DNA of 64,000 bases from Pseudomonas nitroreducens NBRC 12694 (GTDB lineage: Bacteria; Pseudomonadota; Gammaproteobacteria; Pseudomonadales; Pseudomonadaceae), in assembly GCF_002091755.1 (NCBI RefSeq), contig NZ_BDAI01000013.1, forward strand, positions 62,001 through 126,000, read 5' to 3'. Below, piece by piece: positions 8,175 through 16,522 of this stretch (the stretch's first letter is position 1; every line of letters begins with the position of its first letter). A program made the position numbers and the translations under genes. The notes beneath the pieces are model-generated. The model ran no database searches. It saw nothing but the letters and a program-made list of their open reading frames with translations, and was not told where the DNA came from.

Positions 8175-9476
8175 TCAGAATCGCCAGGTCGCGCCGCCGC
8201 CGATGATGTGGAGGGCAGCGTTCTTGTAGCTGCCGGAAAGAGTTTCCCCGGAGCGCGACTTTGTCTGCTCGACATCCATGTCGCCGAGCCAGACCAGGGT
8301 ATAGGCCAGATGCAGGTCGAGGCCTTCCTCGACCTGGTAGTTCACCCCGGTAGCCAGGCGCCAGTTTTCGGCCATGGGGTTGTCCACGGTGCGATCCTTG
8401 TCATCCACTGCCGAGCTGTCGTAGCCCAGGCCAAGGCTCCAGCGCCATTGCTGGGTGGCCTGGTACTGGGCGCCGATGGAGGCGTGCCAGGTGTCCTTAT
8501 AGTTCCGGTCGACGGTGCGGCTGACGCCGCCCGCGTTTGCATCCACGTCCACGCCGATCTCACCGAACTCGCTCCAGTCCTGCCAGCCCAGGCTGCCCAG
8601 CAGCTTCCACTGCGGGTCGAGCTGGTGGGCAATGCTCAGGGTCGCCGTCTGCGGAATGTTCACGTCCAATTCGAGCGAGCTGACGTCCAGGCGATTCAGT
8701 GCTGCGTTGATGATCGGGTTGCTGACCTTGTTCACGTCCGGGCTGTCTTCGAATTCCAGCTTCACCTTGCTGGTGTAGGCGAGGCCTACCTGCGTGCTGT
8801 CGCTGAGGCGGTAGAGCAGCCCGAGATTGACGCCGACGCCGACGTCGGTGTCCTTGTACTCCAGCTGGCCGTCGGGGTTGTCACGCAGGCCCAGCAGGTT
8901 GTTGTTGATAGCCACCTCGGTGCGGTAGTAGCCGTAGACGATGCGCGGGCCAATACCGACGGTGAGGTCGTCTGTGAACTTGTGGGCAATGGTCGGCTGG
9001 AAGGACACGCCGATGATCGCCGTTTCCTGGCTGAAGTAGCGGCCGGCCCAGTCATCGTCGTAGTTCAGCGCCAGGCCGAAGTTGCCGTACATGCCGAAGC
9101 CGATGGCCGAGCGCTCGTCGATCTGCTGGCTGACGAAGACGCTCGCACCGGGCAGCCATTGCAGGGCGTTGCCGCCTTCGTTGCCGTCGAACTGGTTGTT
9201 GCCGTCGCGGGAGAAGCGGATGTCGCCGAGAATGACCTGGGCATTGGCGCTGACCTGTGTGCCCTTGAGCTGGGCGATACCGGCGGGGTTGCTCATCAGC
9301 ACGCTGGGGTCGCTGGCCAGGGCAGCGGAGCCCGCATTGGCCAGCCCCATGCCTTCCTGACCGGCTTCGTAGATCATGATGCCGCCGGCGGAGGCGTAGC
9401 CGCTCAGAAGCGTGCAGATTGCCGCCAACGTTGCCAAAGCTGAAGTGTGATTTACCCTTGTGCGAACCGAAGCCAT
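8175..9476 (-). CDS. FadL-family outer-membrane long-chain substrate channel
   Basis: 433 residues from the ATG at 9476, which has AGAGGA upstream; an in-frame ATG at 9494 is possible. The signal peptide (to about residue 30) is followed by GGIMIYEAGQEGMGLANAGSAA, the plug start of the FadL/Toluene_X family. The NPAGIA motif, alternating amphipathic strands to the end and a terminal Phe (WRF) fit a 14-strand barrel. FadL proteins take up fatty acids and hydrophobic compounds by lateral diffusion. Next to an alkylsulfatase it may admit alkyl sulfates or the fatty alcohols they release (inference). It is probably the first gene of the cargo operon. Confidence 0.9.
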   Translation of the reverse strand: MASVRTRVNHTSALATLAAICTLLSGYASAGGIMIYEAGQEGMGLANAGSAALASDPSVLMSNPAGIAQLKGTQVSANAQVILGDIRFSRDGNNQFDGNEGGNALQWLPGASVFVSQQIDERSAIGFGMYGNFGLALNYDDDWAGRYFSQETAIIGVSFQPTIAHKFTDDLTVGIGPRIVYGYYRTEVAINNNLLGLRDNPDGQLEYKDTDVGVGVNLGLLYRLSDSTQVGLAYTSKVKLEFEDSPDVNKVSNPIINAALNRLDVSSLELDVNIPQTATLSIAHQLDPQWKLLGSLGWQDWSEFGEIGVDVDANAGGVSRTVDRNYKDTWHASIGAQYQATQQWRWSLGLGYDSSAVDDKDRTVDNPMAENWRLATGVNYQVEEGLDLHLAYTLVWLGDMDVEQTKSRSGETLSGSYKNAALHIIGGGATWRF

Positions 9477-10673
9477 CAAGCGTCCTCTGCTCATTGCTCA
9501 ACATGCCGCCACGTAAGTTCTTTACGCGACAGACCTTGGCTCCGAATGCGCTCTGGAGACGACTACTGACGCTCCCACAGGGGATCGACGACTGTGAAAA
9601 CCAGCCTAGATAGCCAATCGCGATGTGCAAGCTCACGCTTGGCTTAAGAAATGATTAAGACGCATTAAGTGACAGGCGGATGGGTAGGGTGAGTGCACCC
9701 GAAAAAGAACATGTGCTTGCACAAGGAGCGCGAGATCAGGGCTCAACGGTCAATGAAAGCACTCTGTTCCGCTGATCGGTTGTCGTGAAATGAGATGGAT
9801 GGTTTTGTGAAGCGATCGAGGTCCGCTTATGGCCGGTTGGGCCACTGGATGGGGGATATTGAACGCAGTTGCGGGATTCAAGGCCTAGGTTGGTGTATTG
9901 ATCGGCTGGAGGCCCCGTCATTGCGGGGTTTCAGTAGAGCGACGAAACAACAACCAACCTAGGAAAAAGCTCATACATAGTGGGAAACCGGGGCTCGAAT
10001 TACCCTCAGCGTTTCTAGATTCCCTAGGGGCCCCCGATGGATTGAGCCACGTCATCAGTACCGCCCTGGGTGGCCTGGGGGTCCCCACAAATTGTGGCTA
10101 CCTAGTGTCAGCATCGACTTCCTCAAGCTGAGGAAGTCGATGGCTCACATCTGATCCATGCCAGACCGAGAGCCCTTCGGGCATTCCCGCCACCGCCGCA
10201 ACCCTGAGCTATGCCTTCCCCCTTGTCGGTGTGTCCGCCGAGCCTTTTCCCCGGCTAAAAGACTGTGGCGGCCTGTGGGCGAGCACCGGCCTTCAGCCTT
10301 TACCAGAGAAATTCCTGAATCGCTCTAAAAGCCGCAGCCGGCAAAGGCGAGTGGCGAATCTGAATAATCATCTGTCTCGCATATATCTGACGCTCTACAG
10401 CCGTTGGCTGGAGTGTCTGACGTCAGGGGGCTGGGAATGCTGCGCGCCTATTCCATCGTGTCACAGTGGCCGCGTGACTGAAGCGACGATGACCGAGGGG
10501 CGGCAGAGAGGCGAGCAGATCTGCTCACATCTGCGCGCGCTGCCCTGGTGAACGGTGGTCCAGTTCTGGGCCATCCAAACCTAACTCCTCAATCCCAAAC
10601 TTGGCCCGCCATCAGTTAGTGAGGCTCGAATTACTCTCGGATGTACTTGTCTGGGAGGGCCCTGGTCCTCAGT
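9477..10673. other. Long stretch without a convincing gene
   Basis: About 1.2 kb between the FadL-type gene and the STAND gene. The first 150 bases should hold the promoter of the FadL-alkylsulfatase operon. Short open frames (for example 9898-10131 and 10231-10551 on the plus strand) show no family pattern and no good ribosome site. Features seen: a weak GC hairpin at 9913-9928 followed by TTTC, a perfect 12-bp hairpin at 10114-10140, and a 16-base sequence (GGCTCGAATTACCCTC) at 9992-10007 that recurs with one change at 10623-10638. It may be a junction between two modules of the island. Confidence 0.5.
10114..10140. other. Perfect 12-bp inverted repeat
   Basis: TCGACTTCCTCA, a 3-nt AGC loop, then TGAGGAAGTCGA. 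There is no T-run on either side, so it is not a typical intrinsic terminator. An operator, a processing site or a remnant of a mobile element are all possible. Confidence 0.55.
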
Positions 10674-13600
10674 TCATTCGAAACTTCCCTCTCTTTCCTG
10701 TTCGCGCAGACTCTCTCTCTCTATCCAGCCATCCACCATTGGCAAGACACTTTCAACCCATTTGCGAACGTCGGAGTGTATTGGGCAAAGCTTAAAGAGC
10801 TCTTGCTTTCTCTCTCTGAGAATAAACGCGAGAGAGCCGCTCCAGCCATTAGGCTGTAGTCTGTCCATTGCTCGCCCAAGAAAATCAAATTTATTAGGCG
10901 AATGCTCGAGAAGCCTAATAAAATTTGGATTTAATTCGTTAGTTTCCGTATGGTTGTTGTATTTGAACATCGGCATGACACTGCTAATAGCCGGGAATCT
11001 AACTTTCGGATCACGGTCGATCCACTTGTCGATAATTTCCTGATTGGCCTCATCAATTGGTGACAACATTCCAGAGCCGAGTGGGCGGATGGCATAGTCG
11101 TACTTCGCTGCATCACCTAATAGGAATTCATCGAGCGAGGCAAAAGGCTGCACAGAGAGCAATGCCTTTAAGGTGTAAGAAAAGGTGTGATAATTGATCA
11201 GGTGCGTGCTTAATCCAAGAATCAAGTTTCTACATACTAAGCGAACTGGATATTCTCCTTCCTCACCCTTGCAGCACACCTCAATGATTATGCTGAGTCG
11301 AAAATCCCTGGTATCAGAGCTCTCGAAAATATCTGGACTCTGTAATATCTTTCGGCCTAGCGTTGACAGATAATTTCCGCAGTAGCTGTTATCCTGCTGG
11401 TTCTTAAATAGGCGCATTGATAGCATTTCGGCTGCCACATGAATCCCGCCCTGCATATTTGATATATTCGTAATTAAGTTGCAGAGGCTTCTTACAGGGG
11501 TTGTGCTTATCGCGCCGTTTGCGATGCAGTTGAAATCTTTAGCCGTTACCGATTCGGAGTGAATCGCTTTTAGCAGCCTAGCCACTCCCTCCTTATCTAT
11601 ATTGCATCTAGCCTGCAGGTAAGGAAGTATATCCGCCATTTCTTTAGATGTGATCAGAGAGTCAAGGGTTGATCTTGAAAACTCCCTGTTGCTTCTGTGT
11701 GCCTGATACATGAAGCCCGCCAGCACCGTGGGTTGCCGAGCATCTTGGCGGCATGAGGCATATGCTTGGCATAGAATGCCCCATGTCTTAGTTAAACTTT
11801 TAGAGCCTTTAGCCAAGCCGGCACCGAACTCTAATGCTCTAACTTGCTTTTTAGATTCAATAAGCTCAGGGGCGAAAATTTTTAGTAGGTCTAATGTGCC
11901 AGCTAGCTCCGAACCAATTTTCTCTGCAACTTGGGCACTCCGTTCCCATGGCGTTACTTCCGCATCCAAAGGCTCCCCGTCCTCAAAGTCCCAGGAAGTC
12001 TCACCACTCAGAATGGTCGCGCGCGCCCTATGCAAAAGGTCCTGAGGCTCTAAAGAGCGTATGATTGCAGAAAGTCTTTCTTGAGCGTCGGAAGGGATCT
12101 CATCCCTGTTAAAGTTGAGTGCTGCCCTGAAATTAATCCAGCCCTCGATCCATGGTTCAGTTTGAGACAGGACTCTAGAGCACTCGGTCAGTGTGTCGTA
12201 ACAGGCCGCAAAAAGCGAAAGCTCCCGTGCACTGCTGGCGATTATTTTTCTAAGACCTGGAAACACAGGCGACAGACTTGTTGCCAGTTTTAGCGCCTCA
12301 TTATACCAGTTGAAAATATCTCCATTGATTTTTGGCTGCCATCCCCAATCTCTAGGGCGTGCGCCAAATTCGAAGTTACTGGAGGAGGAAAAATGGTGCA
12401 CCTTCAAAAGAGAGCTTATGGCGATTTCAATGCATGAGTGGCAATCCGGGTCAGCGCTGTTTGCCATCCCAATTATTGTAGACCTCCGTTGCTCTGGTGT
12501 GGCCTTGGTTCCTGAGAGATAAAGGTGAAATAACTCCCGAAACATTCCGTTGGTGGAGTTTCTATTATGGTTTTCAGGCTCTGCAGCAGCAAATTTACAG
12601 AGGAGTCGAACTGCCACATCAAACATAGACGGCTCATAGGCCAAAGATTTTATTAGACGAGCCCATACCCAGCGCTCATGGTTTTGGTAATGAACTATCA
12701 GGCTGCCTCTCGGGCCGTATATCTCATCATGCAGTTTGCGCAGTACGGCCTCGGGCGCGACCGGAGCCAAGTTTGATAGAATATCTAAAGTGTCAGCGCC
12801 TTGAGTGAGTAAATTTCCAAAAGGTCCAGTTTCGTGTAACCAGCGAAGAACGGATTGCTGAGCCTCATTACTATCGTGAAGAAAACCAATTCTTCTTGTT
12901 AAAGACCGTTTCATCCTAGGGGGTAGGAATTCCACGTGCTTGTCCAGTTTCGATGCGGGGATTTCCTCTAGCGCATATGAAGCTAGTCTATTTGAAATTG
13001 CGTGTGGTAGTACTGCGCGCCAGCGTCCACGGGATTGAGCTATTCCTCTGCGCTTTAGCTTGGCTAGCGCTGAGTACAACTCCTCGGAAGAGGAGTTAGT
13101 GAAGCCGGAGATGAGATCTAACTCGCCACCTTTCTCGATCGACTCGCCATCAATTGAATACAGTAATGATAATGTTTGCGCGGCGGCCAATAGGCCGACA
13201 TCCTTCTCGTTTCGCTGCTGAAATATTCTTTCAAATAGTTCTCTGCTCTTAAGACTCCCCAGGCTCTCCCCTTTTTCTATAGTTCCCGCAATTGCTTGGG
13301 CGACCCTGAAGTTTCCATCGCTGAAGTCTGCAATAGTGCGGCGATCAATATCAGATAATTCTGGGAATGAGTTTTTAAGCCATTTTTCGACGAGATCCGG
13401 AGATGCAGCTTGCATTCTAAATACAGATGTGTGCTCTGGTTCGTCTCCTGCTACATCATACTCAATTGTTAGTAGACTAATCTGGCTGGTTTTTGATGAG
13501 CATATCCGCGCAAGCTCAACGTGAGTGGTTGGATTGCAATTGTCGACGACTAAAATTACACGCAGCTCGCGCTCAATTAATTGCCTCGCTAGGTCTCTAG

Positions 13601-14447
13601 CGGGAGGGTTGGTTTCTATGGAGTAGTCGGTGTATATGGCCAGGCTTGGGTCCAATGGCAGCTCGCCCACACCACTTTCAAATAGCGCTTGAACCAAGCG
13701 AGTCTTTCCCAGACCGGACAGACCAATTAGGCGGACACAATTCCCTGAGCGTCGTAACTCGTCGCGCAAATGAGCTATGCCTTCCTCTATCGTCAGCCTA
13801 GTAAGCTCGCTCGACCGCTCATCGATCAAGCAGGCAGTCTCGCCGATTAGGTATTCAGATTGCGCGCTCACGCTAGTCCCGGCCCAGTTTCCAATTGTCT
13901 GCCAACCGCTAAGCGGAGCGGCGGAACGGCTTTTTACCCAGGCTGATATTCCAGGATATTCATTAGCCCAAGTGGCGAGCCTCTCCCTGTCATAAAAGTC
14001 TGTATGGATCTTGTGGGCCTCGTGCAGACTCTCAAGCTGTTCCCGTATGGCTTCTCGCCGTCTCTTTAGTGATAGGTCAGCTACAGAACCCTGAGCACTT
14101 ACAATGATGTAGGCGCCACGCTGTTTGGCTAGTTCTGAAAATATAGGACGTAGTTTACCTTTAGGTCGCATTTCCCCTGCAATTGCGTTTGCTGGCATGT
14201 CAGGCTTTTTAACCTGAAAGCCAGTTACTCGTCGTGGGACAAAGTCGGGACTGGATAAAGGCTCTGGGCACTCCACCCGAACGTCTAGACCTCCATCTGC
14301 TGCGTCTTGATTGCCGCCAGCCGTAACCGATGATATTGGGCACCCTTGTTTACGTAGTTCAGCAATTGCTAGCCGTGCAACTAAGGTTCTCAAGTCGCTG
14401 TCATTCAAACCGCTGATGTCATCGCTTGTTACCTCGAAGATGGTCAT
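10674..14447 (-). CDS. PD-(D/E)XK-type nuclease / STAND NTPase, Avs-like antiphage candidate
   Basis: 1257 residues, with AAGGA upstream of the ATG. Residues about 40-165 show a restriction-nuclease pattern: DGGLDV with D55, then GFQVKK with Q78 and K80, a D-(22)-QxK arrangement as in Mrr/Cap4-like nucleases. A STAND-type NTPase follows: Walker A GLSGLGKT at 242-249, Walker B VILVVDN at 297-303 and a hydrophobic sensor strand SLLTIEY near 324-330. Residues from about 480 to the end are mostly helical and repeat-like, as in STAND sensor arms. Nuclease plus STAND plus a large C-terminal sensor is the Avs antiphage plan. Codon use is clearly more AT-rich than in neighbours, a sign of separate transfer. 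Membership in a named Avs type is not established. Confidence 0.72.
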   Translation of the reverse strand: MTIFEVTSDDISGLNDSDLRTLVARLAIAELRKQGCPISSVTAGGNQDAADGGLDVRVECPEPLSSPDFVPRRVTGFQVKKPDMPANAIAGEMRPKGKLRPIFSELAKQRGAYIIVSAQGSVADLSLKRRREAIREQLESLHEAHKIHTDFYDRERLATWANEYPGISAWVKSRSAAPLSGWQTIGNWAGTSVSAQSEYLIGETACLIDERSSELTRLTIEEGIAHLRDELRRSGNCVRLIGLSGLGKTRLVQALFESGVGELPLDPSLAIYTDYSIETNPPARDLARQLIERELRVILVVDNCNPTTHVELARICSSKTSQISLLTIEYDVAGDEPEHTSVFRMQAASPDLVEKWLKNSFPELSDIDRRTIADFSDGNFRVAQAIAGTIEKGESLGSLKSRELFERIFQQRNEKDVGLLAAAQTLSLLYSIDGESIEKGGELDLISGFTNSSSEELYSALAKLKRRGIAQSRGRWRAVLPHAISNRLASYALEEIPASKLDKHVEFLPPRMKRSLTRRIGFLHDSNEAQQSVLRWLHETGPFGNLLTQGADTLDILSNLAPVAPEAVLRKLHDEIYGPRGSLIVHYQNHERWVWARLIKSLAYEPSMFDVAVRLLCKFAAAEPENHNRNSTNGMFRELFHLYLSGTKATPEQRRSTIIGMANSADPDCHSCIEIAISSLLKVHHFSSSSNFEFGARPRDWGWQPKINGDIFNWYNEALKLATSLSPVFPGLRKIIASSARELSLFAACYDTLTECSRVLSQTEPWIEGWINFRAALNFNRDEIPSDAQERLSAIIRSLEPQDLLHRARATILSGETSWDFEDGEPLDAEVTPWERSAQVAEKIGSELAGTLDLLKIFAPELIESKKQVRALEFGAGLAKGSKSLTKTWGILCQAYASCRQDARQPTVLAGFMYQAHRSNREFSRSTLDSLITSKEMADILPYLQARCNIDKEGVARLLKAIHSESVTAKDFNCIANGAISTTPVRSLCNLITNISNMQGGIHVAAEMLSMRLFKNQQDNSYCGNYLSTLGRKILQSPDIFESSDTRDFRLSIIIEVCCKGEEGEYPVRLVCRNLILGLSTHLINYHTFSYTLKALLSVQPFASLDEFLLGDAAKYDYAIRPLGSGMLSPIDEANQEIIDKWIDRDPKVRFPAISSVMPMFKYNNHTETNELNPNFIRLLEHSPNKFDFLGRAMDRLQPNGWSGSLAFILRERKQELFKLCPIHSDVRKWVESVLPMVDGWIERESLREQEREGSFE

Positions 14448-14607
14448 GCTTTGGAGTCCTTTCCCTACTTTGGTCTTGGCCTGATCTCAATCGAGGATGC
14501 GAACACCAATGCACAGGTCTTTGAGTTTCATCAACTTCATCAAAAGCCCATGGCGCGCGCCCTTCAGCGCATTCTGAAGAGGTCGAGACCTGTACACTGC
14601 TGTTCGC

Positions 14608-14635
14608 ATTATGCTCACCCTGCACGACCTGTAAA
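14608..14635 (-). promoter_or_regulatory. Candidate sigma-70 promoter for the STAND gene
   Basis: On the minus strand TTTACA, 16 nt, CATAAT, about 160 bases upstream of the STAND start at 14447. It is the only reasonable match I saw in the gap; the spacing is acceptable and the -35 imperfect. Confidence 0.35.
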
Positions 14636-14845
14636 TATGGCTATAAGCCCGAGAAACTGGGGCTTCCAGGCAGTCTAGGGGGAGACTGTGGTGGAGCATC
14701 CCAAAAATCAAAAAATTCTGTCTTACCGCGCGGCTCGACGCCTCCCCCGTGGGGGTGGGGGGTATGCCAGGGTCCCCACCACTGGCCATCCCGACCTGAG
14801 AATCAATAGAATCAATCAACATCAGCACTAACAGGGACGCTCAGC

Positions 14846-15235
14846 ATGAAAGGAAGTATGTTCACATTCGCGTTGCTCGCTTGGATTGGTAGTAGTTCAG
14901 CACTGGCTGCCGAATTCAGTGCTGCAGATATCTGCAAAGCCACCGTAGCTGTCGAGATGGGCCGTAACACCAAGGGTATGAAGTCGAGCAGCGCATCGTC
15001 CTCTGTCCAGATTTCCTATCGTCGCGACGATGGCAACCTCTATAAATACCAATGCAAGATCGACGATACGTCCGCCGTATGGCGCGCCTTCCTGAGTGAT
15101 ACCGGCACTTGGGGACGCTGGAGGAACTCCTACGAAATGGGAGACGCACGAACCAGCTATAGCATCGCCAACGGTGTTCTGAGCATCGAGAACGACCAGC
15201 TTGGAACAAAGACGTTTACGAAGAAGGATTTCTAA
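14846..15235 (+). CDS. Small secreted protein of unknown function
   Basis: 129 residues. A Sec signal peptide is visible (MKGSMFTFALLAWIGSSSALA, cleavage after about residue 21). The mature part has two cysteines (about 30 and 68), a Ser-rich stretch near 45-53 and many short beta-type segments. AGGGA stands 10 nt before the start. It is the only plus-strand gene in the island and is followed at once by an intrinsic terminator, so it forms its own transcription unit beside the STAND gene. I do not recognise the family. Possible roles include a periplasmic binding protein, an inhibitor or a surface-modification protein. Confidence 0.7.
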   Translation: MKGSMFTFALLAWIGSSSALAAEFSAADICKATVAVEMGRNTKGMKSSSASSSVQISYRRDDGNLYKYQCKIDDTSAVWRAFLSDTGTWGRWRNSYEMGDARTSYSIANGVLSIENDQLGTKTFTKKDF

Positions 15236-15239
15236 AAGA

Positions 15240-15264
15240 AAGCCCGGCGAGTGCCGGGCTTTTT
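15240..15264. terminator. Intrinsic terminator after the small secreted protein
   Basis: A 9-bp stem AAGCCCGGC / GCCGGGCTT with a GAGT loop and a following T-run. It lies between the convergent genes ending at 15235 and 15277. Confidence 0.88.
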
Positions 15265-15276
15265 CGTAACTGGGGC

Positions 15277-16173
15277 TTAAACCGCTCCTTTCACCAGGCC
15301 CTCCAGGGAAACCTCGTCGGAGGCATCCACCACCTCCGTGCGGGTGAGAGTCTCGCGGTCCTGCGTGCCGAACAGAGGGATGTGCAGTTTCGTCAGGTGC
15401 GCCCCCCAGCCCCCGTTGATCCGATCCGCTGCAACCAGGTGAGCACCGATGCCGGCCAAGATCTTGGCTGCAGTGTTCCACTCCTCGGCGTACTTGCTCC
15501 ACAGGGCCTCCGACAGCGCAGACTTGGCTACCTGTTCGCGCTGCCTGGAGTCGGCGGCCTGCTGCTTCATGTTGGCCACTTCGCCGTCCATGGTCTCGAT
15601 GGTGCGGCGCTTCACTCGGATGGTGGCCTCGGTCGCCAGCGCCAGCTCCACAGCTTTCTCCAGTTGCGTGCGTGCAGCTTTCTCGGCCTTGGCGTCTTCC
15701 GCCTGGGCGAGTGCCTGACCGGCTGCTTGCTCAGCCGATTCTGCCGCGGACTGTGCTACAGCAATTTCCTCTTCGATGCCCTGGCTTCGCGTTGCGGCCT
15801 GCTCAATGCGAGTCTGTAGCGAGGCCTGCAGGCGCTGTTCGGTTTTGATCTGCTCCATCGCCTGGGCAATGGCGGCGCCCGCCGACTCGGCTTTCTCGAC
15901 CAGCTCCAGGCTACGCTCGGTCTCCTGCACTAGCCCGCGCAGAGTGTTGATGCGCGCCCTGGTATTCGATAGCTCTTCCATCACCTCGTGGCTGCCGTTG
16001 TCGATGTGATGCAAGGTCGTGCGCACGACCTTCTTTCGCAGTTCCACCAGCTTGGTTTCCAGGCCGGGGACTCGTGCCTCCAGTTGCTCGATTTCTTCCA
16101 GGTACTCATCCCGCTGTTGGAGCAGTTGTTCAGTTCGGGTGGACAGCGGGTGTTTCTGCGTTGCAGCTTTCAT
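15277..16173 (-). CDS. Coiled-coil protein of the island replication module
   Basis: 298 residues from the ATG at 16173, which has TGGAGGT 6 nt upstream; a longer reading to 16272 is not needed. Residues about 15-235 are almost continuous heptad-rich coiled coil (EQLLQQRDEYLEEIEQLEARV and similar), rich in Ala, Glu, Gln and Lys. A short globular C-terminus includes KILAGIGAHLVAADRINGGWG. No signal peptide or membrane segment is seen, so it is cytoplasmic. It is last in a tight minus-strand run from the AlpA gene. Function unknown; a scaffold or DNA-associated role is only a guess. Confidence 0.75.
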   Translation of the reverse strand: MKAATQKHPLSTRTEQLLQQRDEYLEEIEQLEARVPGLETKLVELRKKVVRTTLHHIDNGSHEVMEELSNTRARINTLRGLVQETERSLELVEKAESAGAAIAQAMEQIKTEQRLQASLQTRIEQAATRSQGIEEEIAVAQSAAESAEQAAGQALAQAEDAKAEKAARTQLEKAVELALATEATIRVKRRTIETMDGEVANMKQQAADSRQREQVAKSALSEALWSKYAEEWNTAAKILAGIGAHLVAADRINGGWGAHLTKLHIPLFGTQDRETLTRTEVVDASDEVSLEGLVKGAV

Positions 16174-16228
16174 GTGACCTCCATAGGTCAAAGTAAGCGC
16201 CAGCCCTGCGGCCAGCGCAGGGTCGGTG

Positions 16229-16522
16229 TTACTCAGTGATCTCGGCGCCGGGCCAGCGCCAGCGCGCTTCAATCAGTGCCTCTTCGAATGTCAGTGGCGG
16301 CGTGATCATCGTGCACAGCGGCTTGCCGCCCTGCGTGATCGCCCAGTGCATGCGACGCGTTTTGCCATCCATTGAGCCCAGCTCTGCGAGCAGTTCGAGG
16401 CGGTGCCGGCGCACGTACTGGCGGACCTCTTCGGTGAGCCGGCTACCAGGTGAAATGCTGACCTTGTTGCCGCTGATACGGGCGGCGAAACCGCGTTCGG
16501 TGAGGAAGTCGAGGGCTGACAT
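16229..16522 (-). CDS. Small island protein with TubC-docking-like N-terminus
   Basis: 97 residues. The first 45 or so (ALDFLTERGFAARISGNKVSISPG, then a helical LTEEVRQYVRRHRLELLAEL) resemble the small helical TubC_N-type domain often seen near replication genes of islands and prophages. The rest is uncharacterised. Its start at 16522 shares bases with the stop of the DUF3631 gene, so the two are translationally coupled and probably act together. Confidence 0.65.
   Translation of the reverse strand: MSALDFLTERGFAARISGNKVSISPGSRLTEEVRQYVRRHRLELLAELGSMDGKTRRMHWAITQGGKPLCTMITPPLTFEEALIEARWRWPGAEITE

Noticed and set aside
10231..10551. 106-codon plus-strand frame in the gene-free stretch
   Set aside because: No ribosome site, no recognisable family and no neighbours on that strand.
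14487..14828. 113-codon minus-strand frame upstream of the STAND gene
   Set aside because: Overlaps the candidate STAND promoter and has no family pattern or ribosome site.
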